In this document: one piece after another, positions 25,738-35,730 of the stretch
Numbering within the stretch: the stretch's first letter is position 1
How the letters are laid out: each line of letters opens with the position of its first letter
Position numbers and translations under genes: made by a program
The notes under the pieces: model-generated
Database searches by the model: none
What the model saw: only the letters and a program-made list of their open reading frames with translations
Told to the model about the DNA's origin: nothing
Assembly: GCA_029261165.1 (NCBI GenBank)
Contig: JAJDBV010000024.1
Coordinates: 1-64,000, forward strand
Source of the DNA: Nitrospirota bacterium
Lineage (GTDB): Bacteria; Nitrospirota; Nitrospiria; SBBL01; JAADHI01
Direction: 5' to 3'
Length of the DNA: 64,000 nucleotides

Positions 25738-27058
25738 AAGACCGACGAGAATCCTGATTCAGGGCGGAAGGATCATCGATCCCGCACATGGAAAGGACGC
25801 GCTTGGGGATCTTCTGATCGAAGATGGCATCATTCGTGAGATTATGCCACCTGATGAAAAAGAGGGGAGTGCTGTCTCCGAAGCCTCGAACGGGGAGACG
25901 CATCATATCAACGCGAGGGGAATGGTTGTCGTTCCCGGCCTGATTGATCTTCATACGCACATGCGCGAACCGGGGTTTGAATACAAGGAGACCGTCGCAA
26001 CGGCGACGGCGTCAGCCGCAGCAGGGGGATTCACGACCGTCTGTTGTATGCCGAACACGAATCCGGTCAATGACAACCAGTCGGTAACGGAGTTGATCCT
26101 GGAAAAGGCGAAGACACAGGGCATCGTACATGTATTGCCCATCGGGGCGATCACAAAAGGTTCGAGGGGAGAAGAACTGGCGGAAATGGGTGAACTTGTC
26201 TCTGCCGGATGTGTTGCTGTTTCCGATGACGGTCTCCCTGTGATGAACAGCGAGGTCATGCGCCGGGCGATGGAATACGCGAAGATCTTTGATATCCCGG
26301 TGATTGATCATTGTGAAGATCTCAACCTGACTGCAGACGGGGTGATCTTTGAAGGCGCTGTTTCTACATCGCTTGGTTTGAAGGGAATTCCAGCCGCATC
26401 TGAGACGGTCATGGTGGCACGGGATATTGCGCTTGCCGAACTCACCGGGGGACGCGTTCACCTTGCCCATATCAGTACGGCGGGTTCGGTGCGTCTGATT
26501 CGGGAGGCAAAACGCCGCGGGCTCCCGATTACGGCGGAGACCTGTCCTCATTATCTTGTCCTGACCGATGAGCGAGTGATGGGCTTCGATGCCAATGCCA
26601 AAATGAAGCCGCCGCTTGCGACTTCACAGGATCTCGAAGAGGTCCGGACCGGTCTGACCGATGGAACGCTCGATGCCATTGCCACGGATCATGCCCCGCA
26701 TGCTTCTGAAGAGAAAAACCGGGCAATTGATCATGCCCCTTTTGGAATTATCGGTCTCGAAACGGCTCTTTCCCTTTCTATGAGCCTCGTGGACGGGGGA
26801 TTCTTGACCTTGTCGGAACTCATCGGGAAAATGACGGAACAACCAGCGCGGATTCTAGGTAAAAAGATTGGACGGCTCGGCATCGGTGATATTGCAGATG
26901 TGACCATTATCGATCCCAATGTGGAATGGCAGGTATCAGAATCAGATATTAAATCGAAGAGCAAGAATTCTCCCTTCCTCGGATGGAATATGAAGGGGCG
27001 GGCCAGGACCGTGATTGTTGCGGGCAAGGTGATTGAGAATAAATGGGGTGAAAGTTAA
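25730..27058 (+). CDS. pyrC: Dihydroorotase, class I
   Basis: 442-residue zinc amidohydrolase closing carbamoyl aspartate to dihydroorotate. The start is ATG 25730, which overlaps the pyrB end and has GGGGG nearby and the typical opening [17 protein letters not shown]; a longer frame from 25679 lies inside pyrB. Metal-site motifs: [65 protein letters not shown]. The residues expected to bind both metals are present, so it should be active rather than a non-catalytic partner type. Confidence 0.96.
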   Translation: MTERPTRILIQGGRIIDPAHGKDALGDLLIEDGIIREIMPPDEKEGSAVSEASNGETHHINARGMVVVPGLIDLHTHMREPGFEYKETVATATASAAAGGFTTVCCMPNTNPVNDNQSVTELILEKAKTQGIVHVLPIGAITKGSRGEELAEMGELVSAGCVAVSDDGLPVMNSEVMRRAMEYAKIFDIPVIDHCEDLNLTADGVIFEGAVSTSLGLKGIPAASETVMVARDIALAELTGGRVHLAHISTAGSVRLIREAKRRGLPITAETCPHYLVLTDERVMGFDANAKMKPPLATSQDLEEVRTGLTDGTLDAIATDHAPHASEEKNRAIDHAPFGIIGLETALSLSMSLVDGGFLTLSELIGKMTEQPARILGKKIGRLGIGDIADVTIIDPNVEWQVSESDIKSKSKNSPFLGWNMKGRARTVIVAGKVIENKWGES

Positions 27059-27068
27059 GGAATTTTCT

Positions 27069-28169
27069 ATGATGAAGCGGGCTATTCTCTTATTAGAAGA
27101 CGGGACCTCCTTTATCGGGAGGTCTTTTGGTGCAGACGGGGAGTCGGTCGGTGAGGTCGTTTTCAATACCAGTATGACCGGCTACCAGGAGATTATCACC
27201 GATCCGTCCTACAAGGGCCAGATGATCACAATGACCACTCCCCTGATTGGAAATTATGGCGTGAATGCCGAAGATTTCGAATCGGAAAAACCTTGGCTCG
27301 AAGGTCTAATCGTGAAGGAATACAGTCCTTATCCAAGCAATTGGCGTGCTGAAGAAGCCCTAGATAAAATGCTGAAGCGGCATAATATTGTCGCCATTGA
27401 GCGCATCGACACGCGTGCCCTGACGCGAAGAATCCGGGATGGCGGAGCAATGCAGGGCATTCTTTCGACGGTCGAAAATGATATGGACCGTCTTATGGAG
27501 AAACTAAAGGCGGCTCCTGGTATGATCGGGCGGGACCTTGTTCAAGAGGTCAGTTGCGCCGAACACTATCGGTGGACGAATGGGGAGCAAGAGGCAAGGC
27601 TTCCCGCGCCTCAGCACCATGTCGTCGCCTACGATTTTGGCATCAAACGAAACATCTTGAGAATGGCAACACGGATGGGTTGCCGCGTGACAGTTGTCCC
27701 GGCCGGGACCTCGGCGAAGGAGGTGCTGGCGATGTCGCCGGACGGGATCCTTCTGTCAAATGGTCCGGGAGATCCGGATGCGCTTGGTTATGCTGTACGA
27801 GAGATTGAGAAGCTCCTTGGCAAGAAGCCGATCTTTGGCATTTGTATCGGTCATCAGATCCTCGGGCTGGCACTCGGAGGACGGTCATATAAATTAAAAT
27901 TCGGACACCACGGCGGGAACCAGCCGGTCATTGATCTGAGGACAAAGAAGGTCGAGATTACGGCTCAGAATCATGGCTTCGCAATTGATTTCTCGGGCGT
28001 GGAAGAGGATGTGGAAGTGACCCACCTTAACCTGAATGATAATACGGTTGAGGGAATGCGGCATCGAAGCCTCGCGGCCTTTTCAGTTCAGTATCATCCA
28101 GAGGCCTCGCCTGGCCCACATGATGCGGCCTATCTTTTTAAAGAATTTGTTCAGTCTCTGTCAAATTAG
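27069..28169 (+). CDS. carA: Carbamoyl-phosphate synthase small subunit (glutaminase)
   Basis: 366-residue glutamine amidotransferase subunit that passes ammonia to CarB. N-terminal half: [34 protein letters not shown] type opening and [14 protein letters not shown]. The class I glutaminase domain has [18 protein letters not shown] with the nucleophilic Cys, and [15 protein letters not shown] with the catalytic His and Glu. The start is the ATG at 27069 (AAGGA 8 nt upstream); an ATG directly after it is equally possible. The partner gene carB lies about 1 kb away, separated by a sppA-type gene. Confidence 0.96.
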   Translation: MMKRAILLLEDGTSFIGRSFGADGESVGEVVFNTSMTGYQEIITDPSYKGQMITMTTPLIGNYGVNAEDFESEKPWLEGLIVKEYSPYPSNWRAEEALDKMLKRHNIVAIERIDTRALTRRIRDGGAMQGILSTVENDMDRLMEKLKAAPGMIGRDLVQEVSCAEHYRWTNGEQEARLPAPQHHVVAYDFGIKRNILRMATRMGCRVTVVPAGTSAKEVLAMSPDGILLSNGPGDPDALGYAVREIEKLLGKKPIFGICIGHQILGLALGGRSYKLKFGHHGGNQPVIDLRTKKVEITAQNHGFAIDFSGVEEDVEVTHLNLNDNTVEGMRHRSLAAFSVQYHPEASPGPHDAAYLFKEFVQSLSN

Positions 28170-28177
28170 GAGCGATA

Positions 28178-29179
28178 ATGAAAAAACAGGCGACGCAGAA
28201 TTTACGAATGGGAAAAAAAGTCGCCGGAATTTTGTTCTTTTCCTTGTTGATGTCAGGATGCATCAATAATATTTCCATGTCACTTTTTCCACAACCAGCG
28301 CCGCTTAAGGAAAAAGTCATCGAAGGGAAAGGAGATCACAAGGTCCTTCTGATCGACATCTCAGGTTTTATCTCTGGACAAGCAGGAAAAGGGCTGGTTG
28401 CATCACCCAGCATGGTCGCGCGGATCAAAGAAGAGCTTCGACGGGCTGCGGATAATAAAGCGATTAAGGCCGTGGTTCTGCGGATAAACAGCCCCGGCGG
28501 GACAATTACCGGTTCGGATATCATCTATCATGAGCTTCTTCGATATAAAGAAAAAACAGGGAACAAGGTGATCGCATCGATCGGAAGTGTCGGGGCATCT
28601 GGAGCCTACTACCTCTCCATGGCGGCAGATAAAGTACTTGCGAATCCGACTGCAGTCACGGGAAGTATCGGTGTCATTATGGTCCATGTTAATTTACAGG
28701 GCCTTATGGAAAAGATCGGGGTTGGGGCTGAGTCCATCAAGTCAGGAGAGAACAAGGATCTTGGTTCTCCCGTGAAGCCTCTTTCTCCCGGAGGGCGCAA
28801 AATACTACAGGGCGTTATTGATAGCATGCAGGAACGATTTGTCAAGGTCATCTCGGTCGGGAGACCCGGCCTTAGCCTGAAGGAGATTGAGACGCTGGCC
28901 GATGGGCGAATTTATACAGCCGACGAGGCCTTCAGGTCCGGTCTGATCGACCAGATCGGCTACCTTGATGAGGCGATTGAATTGGCCAAATTGGAAGCCG
29001 GGATTGATGAGGCAAAAATAATTTTTTATAGCCGTCCCCATGAATACAAAGACAATATCTACTCTAGGAGTTTTCAGGGCATGAGGCCCAGCTTGTCTCC
29101 CTTATCCATTTTAGGATTTCAAGCAGGCCATCCCCTGGAAGGGGAATCACCGAAGTTTCTTTATCTATGGATGCCTTAA
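28178..29179 (+). CDS. sppA: Signal peptide peptidase SppA-type serine protease with lipobox
   Basis: 333-residue membrane-associated protease that degrades cleaved signal peptides. It is the short single-domain type. The N-terminus has a hydrophobic stretch ending in LLMSGC, a lipobox with Cys27-28 region, so this copy is predicted to be a lipoprotein, unlike the usual membrane-helix anchor. Catalytic features: LRINSPGGTITGSD (substrate groove), SVGASGAYYLSMAADKV with the nucleophilic Ser, NPTAVTGSIGV, and ESIKSGENKDLGSP with the general-base Lys. AGGAG precedes the start. It sits 8 nt after carA and 18 nt before carB, inside a pyrimidine operon with no obvious link in function. Confidence 0.92.
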   Translation: MKKQATQNLRMGKKVAGILFFSLLMSGCINNISMSLFPQPAPLKEKVIEGKGDHKVLLIDISGFISGQAGKGLVASPSMVARIKEELRRAADNKAIKAVVLRINSPGGTITGSDIIYHELLRYKEKTGNKVIASIGSVGASGAYYLSMAADKVLANPTAVTGSIGVIMVHVNLQGLMEKIGVGAESIKSGENKDLGSPVKPLSPGGRKILQGVIDSMQERFVKVISVGRPGLSLKEIETLADGRIYTADEAFRSGLIDQIGYLDEAIELAKLEAGIDEAKIIFYSRPHEYKDNIYSRSFQGMRPSLSPLSILGFQAGHPLEGESPKFLYLWMP

Positions 29180-29197
29180 AGGGATGCCGTAAAAAAA

Positions 29198-32100
29198 ATG
29201 CCGAAGCGAACAGATATACAAAAAATCTTGATCATCGGTCCCGGTCCTATTGTCATCGGACAGGCCTGTGAATTCGACTATTCCGGAACCCAGGCTTGTA
29301 AGGCCCTACGGGAAGAAGGATATGAAGTGGTTCTGGTCAACAGTAATCCCGCGACCATCATGACAGATCCGGAAGTTGCCGACAGGACCTATGTTGAACC
29401 GATTACGCTGGAGGTTCTAAGGGAGATTATAAAACGGGAGCGTCCCGATGCCCTCCTTCCAACCATGGGAGGACAAACAGCCCTGAACATGGCCATCTCT
29501 TTGACTGAAGAAGGGGTACTGAAGGAATTCGATGTTTCCCTCATCGGTGCAAATTATGAATCGATCAAACAGGCGGAAGATCGAGAATCGTTTAAAAAAG
29601 TAGTGGAAAAGGCCGGTCTGCACTGTACCGAAGGCGGGAGCGCGAAAAGCCTGGACGAAGCCCTGACGATTGTGGAAAAGACAGGTTTTCCCGCAATCAT
29701 CCGTCCTTCTTTTACCCTGGGCGGCCTGGGCGGCAGTGTGGCCTACAATCTCGAAGAATTCAGAAAATATGTGGAAGCCGGATTGGACAGCAGCCCAATC
29801 CATGACGTTCTTATTGAACAATCGGTCATTGGGTGGAAAGAATTTGAACTCGAGGTCATGCGTGACAGGAATGACAATGTTGTCATTGTCTGTTCGATTG
29901 AAAATATTGACCCGATGGGGGTCCATACCGGAGATTCTATTACGGTATCTCCCATACAGACTTTAACCGACAAGGAATACCAGCGGATGCGGGATGCCGC
30001 GATTCGAGTGATCCGGGGTGTGGGCGTCGATACAGGCGGGTCGAATATCCAGTTTACCCTGAATCCTGAAAATGGGGATATGAGGGTTATTGAGATGAAT
30101 CCGCGTGTTTCCAGAAGCTCGGCCTTGGCTTCGAAGGCCACCGGTTTTCCCATCGCCAAGATTGCGGCAAAACTCTCCATTGGGATGACGCTTGATGAAA
30201 TTCAAAATGACATCACGCGGGTCACGCCGGCCTCTTTTGAACCCACCCTCGATTATGTGGTTGTGAAGATTCCCCGGTTTGCATTTGAGAAGTTTCCGAA
30301 GGCCGATCCGACCTTGACGCTTCAGATGAAATCGGTCGGAGAGGTTATGGCGATCGGTCGAAACTTCAAGGAGGCCCTGATGAAGGCCCTTCGATCGTTA
30401 GAGGTGCGTCGCGATAGCATGGAGCCTCATTTCAAATCAATCGAGGGGGACGGCTTTGACTTAAAGGCCCAATTAAGCAAGCCAACATTCAATCGCATCT
30501 GGCAGCTTGGCGATGCGATCCGATTAGGAATACCGCTTGAAGAGATTCATGCGCTGACCCAAATCGATCCCTGGTTTATCCATCAGGTTGAACAGATCAT
30601 CCAGCTCGAAGGCCGTTTAAAGGAAGAGGGCCTGAAGCCGGATCTCATTCGCCTGGTCAAAGAATCTGGGTTTTCGGACCGGCGTATCGGTACCCTGCTT
30701 CATCTTTCTGAAGAAGAGGTCGCGCTTCGGAGAAGGCAGGAAGGAATCATCCCTGTCTATAAGCGGGTGGATACCTGCGGGGCCGAGTTTGAGGCCCATA
30801 CCCCCTACCTTTATTCAGCGTATGAAGATGAATGTGAAGCGGCACCGACCGAAAACAAAAAGGTACTTATCCTGGGAAGCGGTCCAAATCGAATCGGCCA
30901 GGGGATCGAGTTTGATTATTGCTGTGTTCACGCGTCGATGGCCTTAAAACAGATTGGCTGCGAAAGCATCATGGTCAACTGTAATCCTGAGACAGTCAGT
31001 ACCGATTACGACACCTCGGATCGCCTCTATTTTGAACCCTTGACCTTTGAAGATGTCCTTCATGTGATTGAACGGGAAAAACCTTACGGCGTGGTGGTTC
31101 AGTTCGGGGGACAAACCCCTTTGAAACTGGCAGTTCCCTTGGAAAAGGCGGGGATTCGGGTCCTGGGAACTTCTCCTGACGCGATCGACCGCGCTGAGAA
31201 TAGGGAACGCTTTAAAAAGCTACTTGAAGAAGTTGGCTTTAAACAGCCTCCGAGTGGCTTGGCGCGGACGATCTCTGAAGCGGAAGCGGCTGCGGTTGCC
31301 ATCGGTTACCCGGTCATGGTCCGTCCCTCTTATGTCTTGGGCGGTCGGGCAATGGAAATTGTTTTCGACCATTCGGGTCTAAAACATTATATGACTCACG
31401 CCGTAAAGGTCTCTCCAGAGCACCCAGTTTTGATCGATCAATATCTAGAAGACGCGGTTGAAATTGATGTCGATGCCGTTTCGGATGGCAGCGATGTCTT
31501 TGTCGCGGGGATCATGGAGCATATCGAAGAGGCCGGTGTCCATTCAGGCGATTCCGCCTGTTCCCTTCCACCATTTTCTCTGGATCAGTCAATTATCGAG
31601 ATCATTCGGCATCAAACAACGGTATTGGCGAAGGCGCTCTCCGTCATTGGTCTAATGAATATCCAGTTTGCGGTCAAGGATAAAGAAGTCTATATTCTGG
31701 AGGTCAATCCGAGAGGATCCAGAACAATCCCGTTCGTCAGTAAGGCAATCGGTCTCCCTTTGGCCAAAATAGCGACGCGGATCATCCTGGGAGGCACGCT
31801 TCGAGAAGAAGGCGTACTGGCACGGAAACAGGCCATTCATCATATTGCCGTGAAAGAAGCGGCATTTCCATTTAAAAGGCTGAATGTCGACTCAATTTTA
31901 GGCCCTGAGATGAAGTCGACAGGAGAGGTGATGGGGATCGATCGAGATTTTGGGCGGGCTTATGCCAAAGCAGAGGCCGCTGTTGATAATCTGCTTCCGA
32001 TAAGTGGAAAGGTTTTTATTAGTGTAAAAGACCACGATAAGGATGCCGTTGCACCCATTGCAAGGCGACTCAGTGATTTGGGTTTTCGCCTTACCGCGAC

Positions 32101-32413
32101 GGGGGGCACCGCTTCCTACCTGGGTGAAAAGGGAATGGCGGTAGAGAAGATTAAAAAAGTAAAAGAGGGGAGGCCGCATATTGTTGATTTCCTGAAGAAT
32201 GGAGAAATTGATATGGTCATCAATACCGTCGGAGACAAGGCATCACAGATCGATTCGTATTCCATTCGCCAAACGATACTTCAAAATAATACACCTTATT
32301 TTACGACAATTGCGGGTGCAAGGGCTGCAGTGTGTGGTATCGAAGCCCTTTGTGAAGAAGGCGGTCTTACTGTGAAATCGCTTCAAGAATATCACCAGGA
32401 ATCAGGAGGATAA
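29198..32413 (+). CDS. carB: Carbamoyl-phosphate synthase large subunit
   Basis: 1071-residue subunit making carbamoyl phosphate from bicarbonate, ammonia and two ATP. Two homologous halves are visible, each with a start like [21 protein letters not shown] / [24 protein letters not shown]-grasp loops ([25 protein letters not shown]) and metal-binding [20 protein letters not shown] / [18 protein letters not shown]. The C-terminal MGS-like regulatory domain (about residues 940-1071) includes [15 protein letters not shown] and DMVINT. Full length for the family. Leader: the preceding SD is weak (AAAGGG 14 nt away), and greA begins 1 nt after its stop. Confidence 0.98.
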   Translation: MPKRTDIQKILIIGPGPIVIGQACEFDYSGTQACKALREEGYEVVLVNSNPATIMTDPEVADRTYVEPITLEVLREIIKRERPDALLPTMGGQTALNMAISLTEEGVLKEFDVSLIGANYESIKQAEDRESFKKVVEKAGLHCTEGGSAKSLDEALTIVEKTGFPAIIRPSFTLGGLGGSVAYNLEEFRKYVEAGLDSSPIHDVLIEQSVIGWKEFELEVMRDRNDNVVIVCSIENIDPMGVHTGDSITVSPIQTLTDKEYQRMRDAAIRVIRGVGVDTGGSNIQFTLNPENGDMRVIEMNPRVSRSSALASKATGFPIAKIAAKLSIGMTLDEIQNDITRVTPASFEPTLDYVVVKIPRFAFEKFPKADPTLTLQMKSVGEVMAIGRNFKEALMKALRSLEVRRDSMEPHFKSIEGDGFDLKAQLSKPTFNRIWQLGDAIRLGIPLEEIHALTQIDPWFIHQVEQIIQLEGRLKEEGLKPDLIRLVKESGFSDRRIGTLLHLSEEEVALRRRQEGIIPVYKRVDTCGAEFEAHTPYLYSAYEDECEAAPTENKKVLILGSGPNRIGQGIEFDYCCVHASMALKQIGCESIMVNCNPETVSTDYDTSDRLYFEPLTFEDVLHVIEREKPYGVVVQFGGQTPLKLAVPLEKAGIRVLGTSPDAIDRAENRERFKKLLEEVGFKQPPSGLARTISEAEAAAVAIGYPVMVRPSYVLGGRAMEIVFDHSGLKHYMTHAVKVSPEHPVLIDQYLEDAVEIDVDAVSDGSDVFVAGIMEHIEEAGVHSGDSACSLPPFSLDQSIIEIIRHQTTVLAKALSVIGLMNIQFAVKDKEVYILEVNPRGSRTIPFVSKAIGLPLAKIATRIILGGTLREEGVLARKQAIHHIAVKEAAFPFKRLNVDSILGPEMKSTGEVMGIDRDFGRAYAKAEAAVDNLLPISGKVFISVKDHDKDAVAPIARRLSDLGFRLTATGGTASYLGEKGMAVEKIKKVKEGRPHIVDFLKNGEIDMVINTVGDKASQIDSYSIRQTILQNNTPYFTTIAGARAAVCGIEALCEEGGLTVKSLQEYHQESGG

Positions 32414-32414
32414 T

Positions 32415-32885
32415 GTGAAGGTACCAATGACCCCAAAAGGTTATGAACAACTCCAAAAAAAGTTGGAACAGCTTAAAAAAGTGGAGCGTCCAAGTGTGAT
32501 CGCCGCAATTGCCGAGGCCGCGGCGCATGGTGATCTTTCAGAGAATGCGGAATATTCCGCCGCCAAAGAAAAGCAGGCTTTCGTTGAGGGAAAGATCCTT
32601 GAAATTGGAGGCAAGTTGGCGAACGCAGAGGTCATCGATACAAGTACGGTCTCAAATGAAAAGGTGGTCTTTGGCGCCACGGTCCATCTCCTCGCGATTG
32701 AGACGGATGAAAAGAAAAAATATACTTTGGTTGGACAGGATGAGGCCGATTTATCAAATGGGCAGATTTCGGTGCAATCGCCGGTCGGACGAGCCCTGAT
32801 CAGCCATCGGGTCGGAGATTTTGTAGAGGTAAATACCCCGGTAAAGACAGTTGAATATGAAATACTCAAAATTGAATTTGAGTAA
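32415..32885 (+). CDS. greA: Transcription elongation factor GreA
   Basis: 156-residue factor that stimulates RNA cleavage in backtracked RNA polymerase. The N-terminal coiled coil carries MTPKGYEQLQKKLEQLK and the acidic tip HGDLSENAEYSAAKEKQAFVEG; the C-terminal FKBP-like domain ends NGQISVQSPVGRALISHRVGDFVEV. GTG start at 32415 with AGGAGG upstream, 1 nt after carB, so it is the last enzyme-type member clearly coupled to the pyr operon. Confidence 0.97.
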   Translation: MKVPMTPKGYEQLQKKLEQLKKVERPSVIAAIAEAAAHGDLSENAEYSAAKEKQAFVEGKILEIGGKLANAEVIDTSTVSNEKVVFGATVHLLAIETDEKKKYTLVGQDEADLSNGQISVQSPVGRALISHRVGDFVEVNTPVKTVEYEILKIEFE

Positions 32886-33705
32886 ACCGGAATCTTTGGA
32901 AAGGGCAAAGACGCGAGATCAAGGATCTATTATCACTTTAACCACTGATTTTGGGACACAGGACTACTTTTCAGGAAGCATGAAGGGGGTTCTGCTGTCT
33001 CAGGCGCCCGATGCACGCATCATAGACATCACACATGAGATTTCCCATCATGATATCGTCAGTGGTGCCTTCGTCGTTAAAGAAACCTACAAAAATTTTC
33101 CTCAAAAGACTATCCATTTAGTTGTGGTTGACCCAGGTGTCGGAACCGACCGAAGAAAATTGATTGTTGTCAAGGCGGGACAGTTTTTTGTCGCTCCGGA
33201 CAATGGGGTGTTGACTTATCTCTATGAGGAAGAGGGGAGTCGCAGTTTTGAAGTAAGGGAAACAGATACCCTTCAGTTCAGAAGAAGTCCAACTTTTGCC
33301 GGACGGGATCATTTCTCACCCATTGCCGCTTTACTCGCCAATGGAAGACTTCCCGAAGAATTGGGCCGGGAGATCACGGATGTTCGATGCATACGGGAAC
33401 TCTATCCTGAGCGTTTAGGGCATGACCTGGCAGGGAAAATCGTTTATTTTGACCATTTCGGAAATGCCATTACAAATCTAAGCGGTGCAGTGCTTGAAAA
33501 TGAAGCAGATTTTAAGGTCCAGTTGAAGAGACATCTTTTTATGGGAATAAAAGAAAACTATGCAGAAGGAAAGAAAGGAAGCGGAAATATGATTATTAAT
33601 AGCTCAGGTCACCTTGAAATTTTTGTTCCCTATGAGAGCGCAAAGAAAACTTTGTCCTTAAATCTATTGGATGATCTTCTAATTCCTCATTTTTTCAGGA
33701 ATTAA
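32857..33705 (+). CDS. SAM hydroxide adenosyltransferase (DUF62 family)
   Basis: About 282 residues of the DUF62/chlorinase-fluorinase-like family, which hydrolyses S-adenosylmethionine to adenosine and methionine. Markers: ITLTTDFGTQDYFSGSMKG at the start of the domain, ITHEISHHDIVSGAF, VHLVVVDPGVGTDRR-like VVDPGVGT, APDNGVLTYL, FAGRDHFSPIAALLANG (the Arg-Asp-His site) and YFDHFGNAITNL. The start is uncertain: ATG 32857 overlaps greA by 29 bp and adds about 25 non-conserved residues before the domain; TTG 32851 is the alternative. No SD is obvious. The role of SAM hydrolysis in bacteria is still unclear. Confidence 0.9.
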   Translation: MKYSKLNLSKPESLERAKTRDQGSIITLTTDFGTQDYFSGSMKGVLLSQAPDARIIDITHEISHHDIVSGAFVVKETYKNFPQKTIHLVVVDPGVGTDRRKLIVVKAGQFFVAPDNGVLTYLYEEEGSRSFEVRETDTLQFRRSPTFAGRDHFSPIAALLANGRLPEELGREITDVRCIRELYPERLGHDLAGKIVYFDHFGNAITNLSGAVLENEADFKVQLKRHLFMGIKENYAEGKKGSGNMIINSSGHLEIFVPYESAKKTLSLNLLDDLLIPHFFRN

Positions 33706-33706
33706 A

Positions 33707-33976
33707 ATGGGGTTACTCTTCGCAGTATTTCTCGGCATTCTGGCCATTATCGTACTCGCCCGAATCGCCTCAAAGACAAGACCCAAGGAGGAACAATCCA
33801 CTGAAAATCCGAAGCCTCAACTAGAGAAAACGACAGATGTTACAGAATCGGTCAAGAATGAAGAGGTTCCCCATCTTGAGGACCTTGTTGCTCTCTTGGT
33901 GAGGAAAGGTATCATCACAGAGAAGGAACTTCTGGATGAGATTTGCATCTCCACAAAACATAAAGAAATAGATTAA
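33707..33976 (+). CDS. Small membrane-anchored protein, unknown function
   Basis: 89 residues: an N-terminal helix (LLFAVFLGILAIIVLARIA), a charged linker rich in Lys, Glu and Thr, and a C-terminal helix pair HLEDLVALLVRKGIITEKELLDEI. That last piece resembles short dimerisation-like helices at the end of many small uncharacterised proteins. It starts 1 nt after the DUF62 gene and is probably the last gene of the pyr operon. Its TAA and the TAA of the minus-strand gene overlap in a shared TTAA (33973-33976). Confidence 0.72.
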   Translation: MGLLFAVFLGILAIIVLARIASKTRPKEEQSTENPKPQLEKTTDVTESVKNEEVPHLEDLVALLVRKGIITEKELLDEICISTKHKEID

Positions 33977-34542
33977 GTCTTTTTCCAGAACGACCGGTAT
34001 TTAATTACATTTTCTCTATCACATAGGAATGTAATTTCATCTCTGGCATCAACAACGGTCTCTCCCTGGGCAATTTCCGTCTCTCCCTTTTTATTAATGA
34101 AGAAAATTAACATCTGGGCTGGGAAGGCCAACTGGCGGATGGTCTTTCCGGTTCCGTGGAATTCTTCCGGAACGATAACATGTTGTATGACAAATTGAGA
34201 TCTGATCAGAAGTCGCTCAAAATCCTGAAGGGCTTCTAAGGGAGAGATGCTTCCTTCAATGGCCTCGAGTTCTTTGTGCATCCTCTCAATTTCAGAGACA
34301 GGATTCTTGACATCATTTTCTTTGTACAGAGCATCGAGGCTTGAATCGGGGTGCGCGTAGACTTTCTTGCCAAGAATAGCCTCGTCGTTTTTGATCTTCT
34401 TTTCGAGATCCCGTGCGTCTATTGTCGTCTTGACCTTCTTGACATGACTGTTGACATGATCCGCTATGGAGACAGTCGCTTCCTGGAGACCGGCCAGAAC
34501 AAGGGTCAGGTCTTTTCTGAGTCGTTGCATTCCTTCAATCAT
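33973..34542 (-). CDS. TrkA-C (RCK_C) domain protein with N-terminal coiled coil
   Basis: 189 residues. The first 110 are helical and charged (DARDLEKKIKNDEAILGKKVYAHPD, VSEIERMHKELEAIEGSISP), while residues about 118-185 match the RCK_C/TrkA-C ligand-binding fold: QHVIVPEEFHGTGKTIRQLAF, MLIFFINKKGETEIAQGETVVDARDEITFLCDRENV. This domain senses nucleotides or ions in potassium channels and antiporters, but the Rossmann half is missing and no transporter gene is adjacent. It may regulate another protein or act as a free sensor. The start ATG 34542 has only a weak SD. Confidence 0.78.
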   Translation of the reverse strand: MIEGMQRLRKDLTLVLAGLQEATVSIADHVNSHVKKVKTTIDARDLEKKIKNDEAILGKKVYAHPDSSLDALYKENDVKNPVSEIERMHKELEAIEGSISPLEALQDFERLLIRSQFVIQHVIVPEEFHGTGKTIRQLAFPAQMLIFFINKKGETEIAQGETVVDARDEITFLCDRENVIKYRSFWKKT

Positions 34543-34572
34543 ATTAGAGTCCGATAATATATATTATGTAAA

Positions 34573-35730
34573 CTACTTTAACTCAAGGTGGAATTCCGTC
34601 CCCGTATCGCTTATGGGACGATATCTCCAACTGCCAAGATCGACTTCACTCCTTTGAATTTCTTCTGAAGAAAAGAGTTCCTCAAGTGAGGTCGGATAAT
34701 TGCCTTTTCGCAGGTAATAGATCTCCAGATGATGTCGGATTATATCTATTTCATTCCATGTGGCTAATTTTTGAATCTCCTGAATGGATTGATTGGCTGA
34801 AAGAAGCGTTGACCGGACTGAAGGATAAGCCAGGAAGAGCAGGAAGAGTGTAGACCCGATGACGAGGCTTCCAGAGATGAACTTGATTGTTTTTTCGCGT
34901 CGCTCAATATCTTTTATTGAGAGGGATGTCGACGCGACTTTCACCTCATGCCCTCCCTTTTTCTTTATTTTTCCTTGGGAGAGAAGATCTACAAGGCCTT
35001 TATAGATGTAAAAGGCCCCCATCTCCGCCATATCAATCATTTCCTGGACATTTCGTTCTTGCTGAACCTGCTTAATAAGCCATGCCTCCTCCTCCCCTCC
35101 TTCTTCCTCTTCATCAGATCCAGCCAGATTTTCAAGTGATTCGAAAGAGGTCTCATCATCGGTTTTTTGATCAGATTTCTTATTCGATTGACTTGAAAAA
35201 TCTACTGCGATTTCAAAAGTGACCTGGAGTGAGGGTATTTTTTTGAGAAGAAGAGGCCACTCATCCATCCGTCGAACCCCTTCCATTAAGGTAAATTCAA
35301 TGCTCATCGGTTCGACAAAATCGACATTATATGAGATATTTTTCTGTTCAAACTTATATTTTCCAGATTTCCATTCAAAGAGCTGGAAAATTATTTCTTC
35401 AGTATGTAGACGGGTCAGACGTTTTAATTGATGTGGCGCCATAATATCAAGCGAGATCATGACTTCAGATAAGGGTTGCTTTACTCTTTTTTGCTCTTCC
35501 AGAGCGACCTTGACATCTTTTAGATTTATTTGTTCGGCTTTCAACAGAAGGTTCAATAGATCGTCTTCTTCTTCGGCTCCCGAAGCCTTGATGATACGGC
35601 CTTCCTTAAATTGGACGAGGACCCCTTCCTTGCCTTTCGCAAGGGCAAGAATCCCATCCTTTTTCTGTCGTTGAATCATCTGAAATATTTCGGCAAGTTC
35701 AAAGGTTTGAATCGAACCTTCTAAGGCCAT
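34573..35730 (-). CDS. DUF4388 domain protein with membrane helix and pseudopilin-like C-terminus
   Basis: 385 residues. Residues 1-160 are a DUF4388/PatA-N type domain: MALEGSIQTFELAEIFQMIQ, QKKDGILALAKGKEGVLVQFKEGRIIKASG, LHTEEIIFQLFEWKSGKYKFE. A Glu-rich acidic linker (about 205-225) follows, then one membrane helix (FISGSLVIGSTLFLLFLAYP) and a C-terminal periplasmic segment (ATWNEIDIIRHHLEIYYLRKGNYPTSLEELF, GSWRYRPISDTGTEFHLEL) that resembles the variable end of GspG-like pseudopilins. The combination is unusual. DUF4388 proteins are often tied to two-component signalling or gliding/polarity. It overlaps the upstream TPR gene by 10 bp, so the two products probably act together. Confidence 0.8.
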   Translation of the reverse strand: MALEGSIQTFELAEIFQMIQRQKKDGILALAKGKEGVLVQFKEGRIIKASGAEEEDDLLNLLLKAEQINLKDVKVALEEQKRVKQPLSEVMISLDIMAPHQLKRLTRLHTEEIIFQLFEWKSGKYKFEQKNISYNVDFVEPMSIEFTLMEGVRRMDEWPLLLKKIPSLQVTFEIAVDFSSQSNKKSDQKTDDETSFESLENLAGSDEEEEGGEEEAWLIKQVQQERNVQEMIDMAEMGAFYIYKGLVDLLSQGKIKKKGGHEVKVASTSLSIKDIERREKTIKFISGSLVIGSTLFLLFLAYPSVRSTLLSANQSIQEIQKLATWNEIDIIRHHLEIYYLRKGNYPTSLEELFSSEEIQRSEVDLGSWRYRPISDTGTEFHLELK

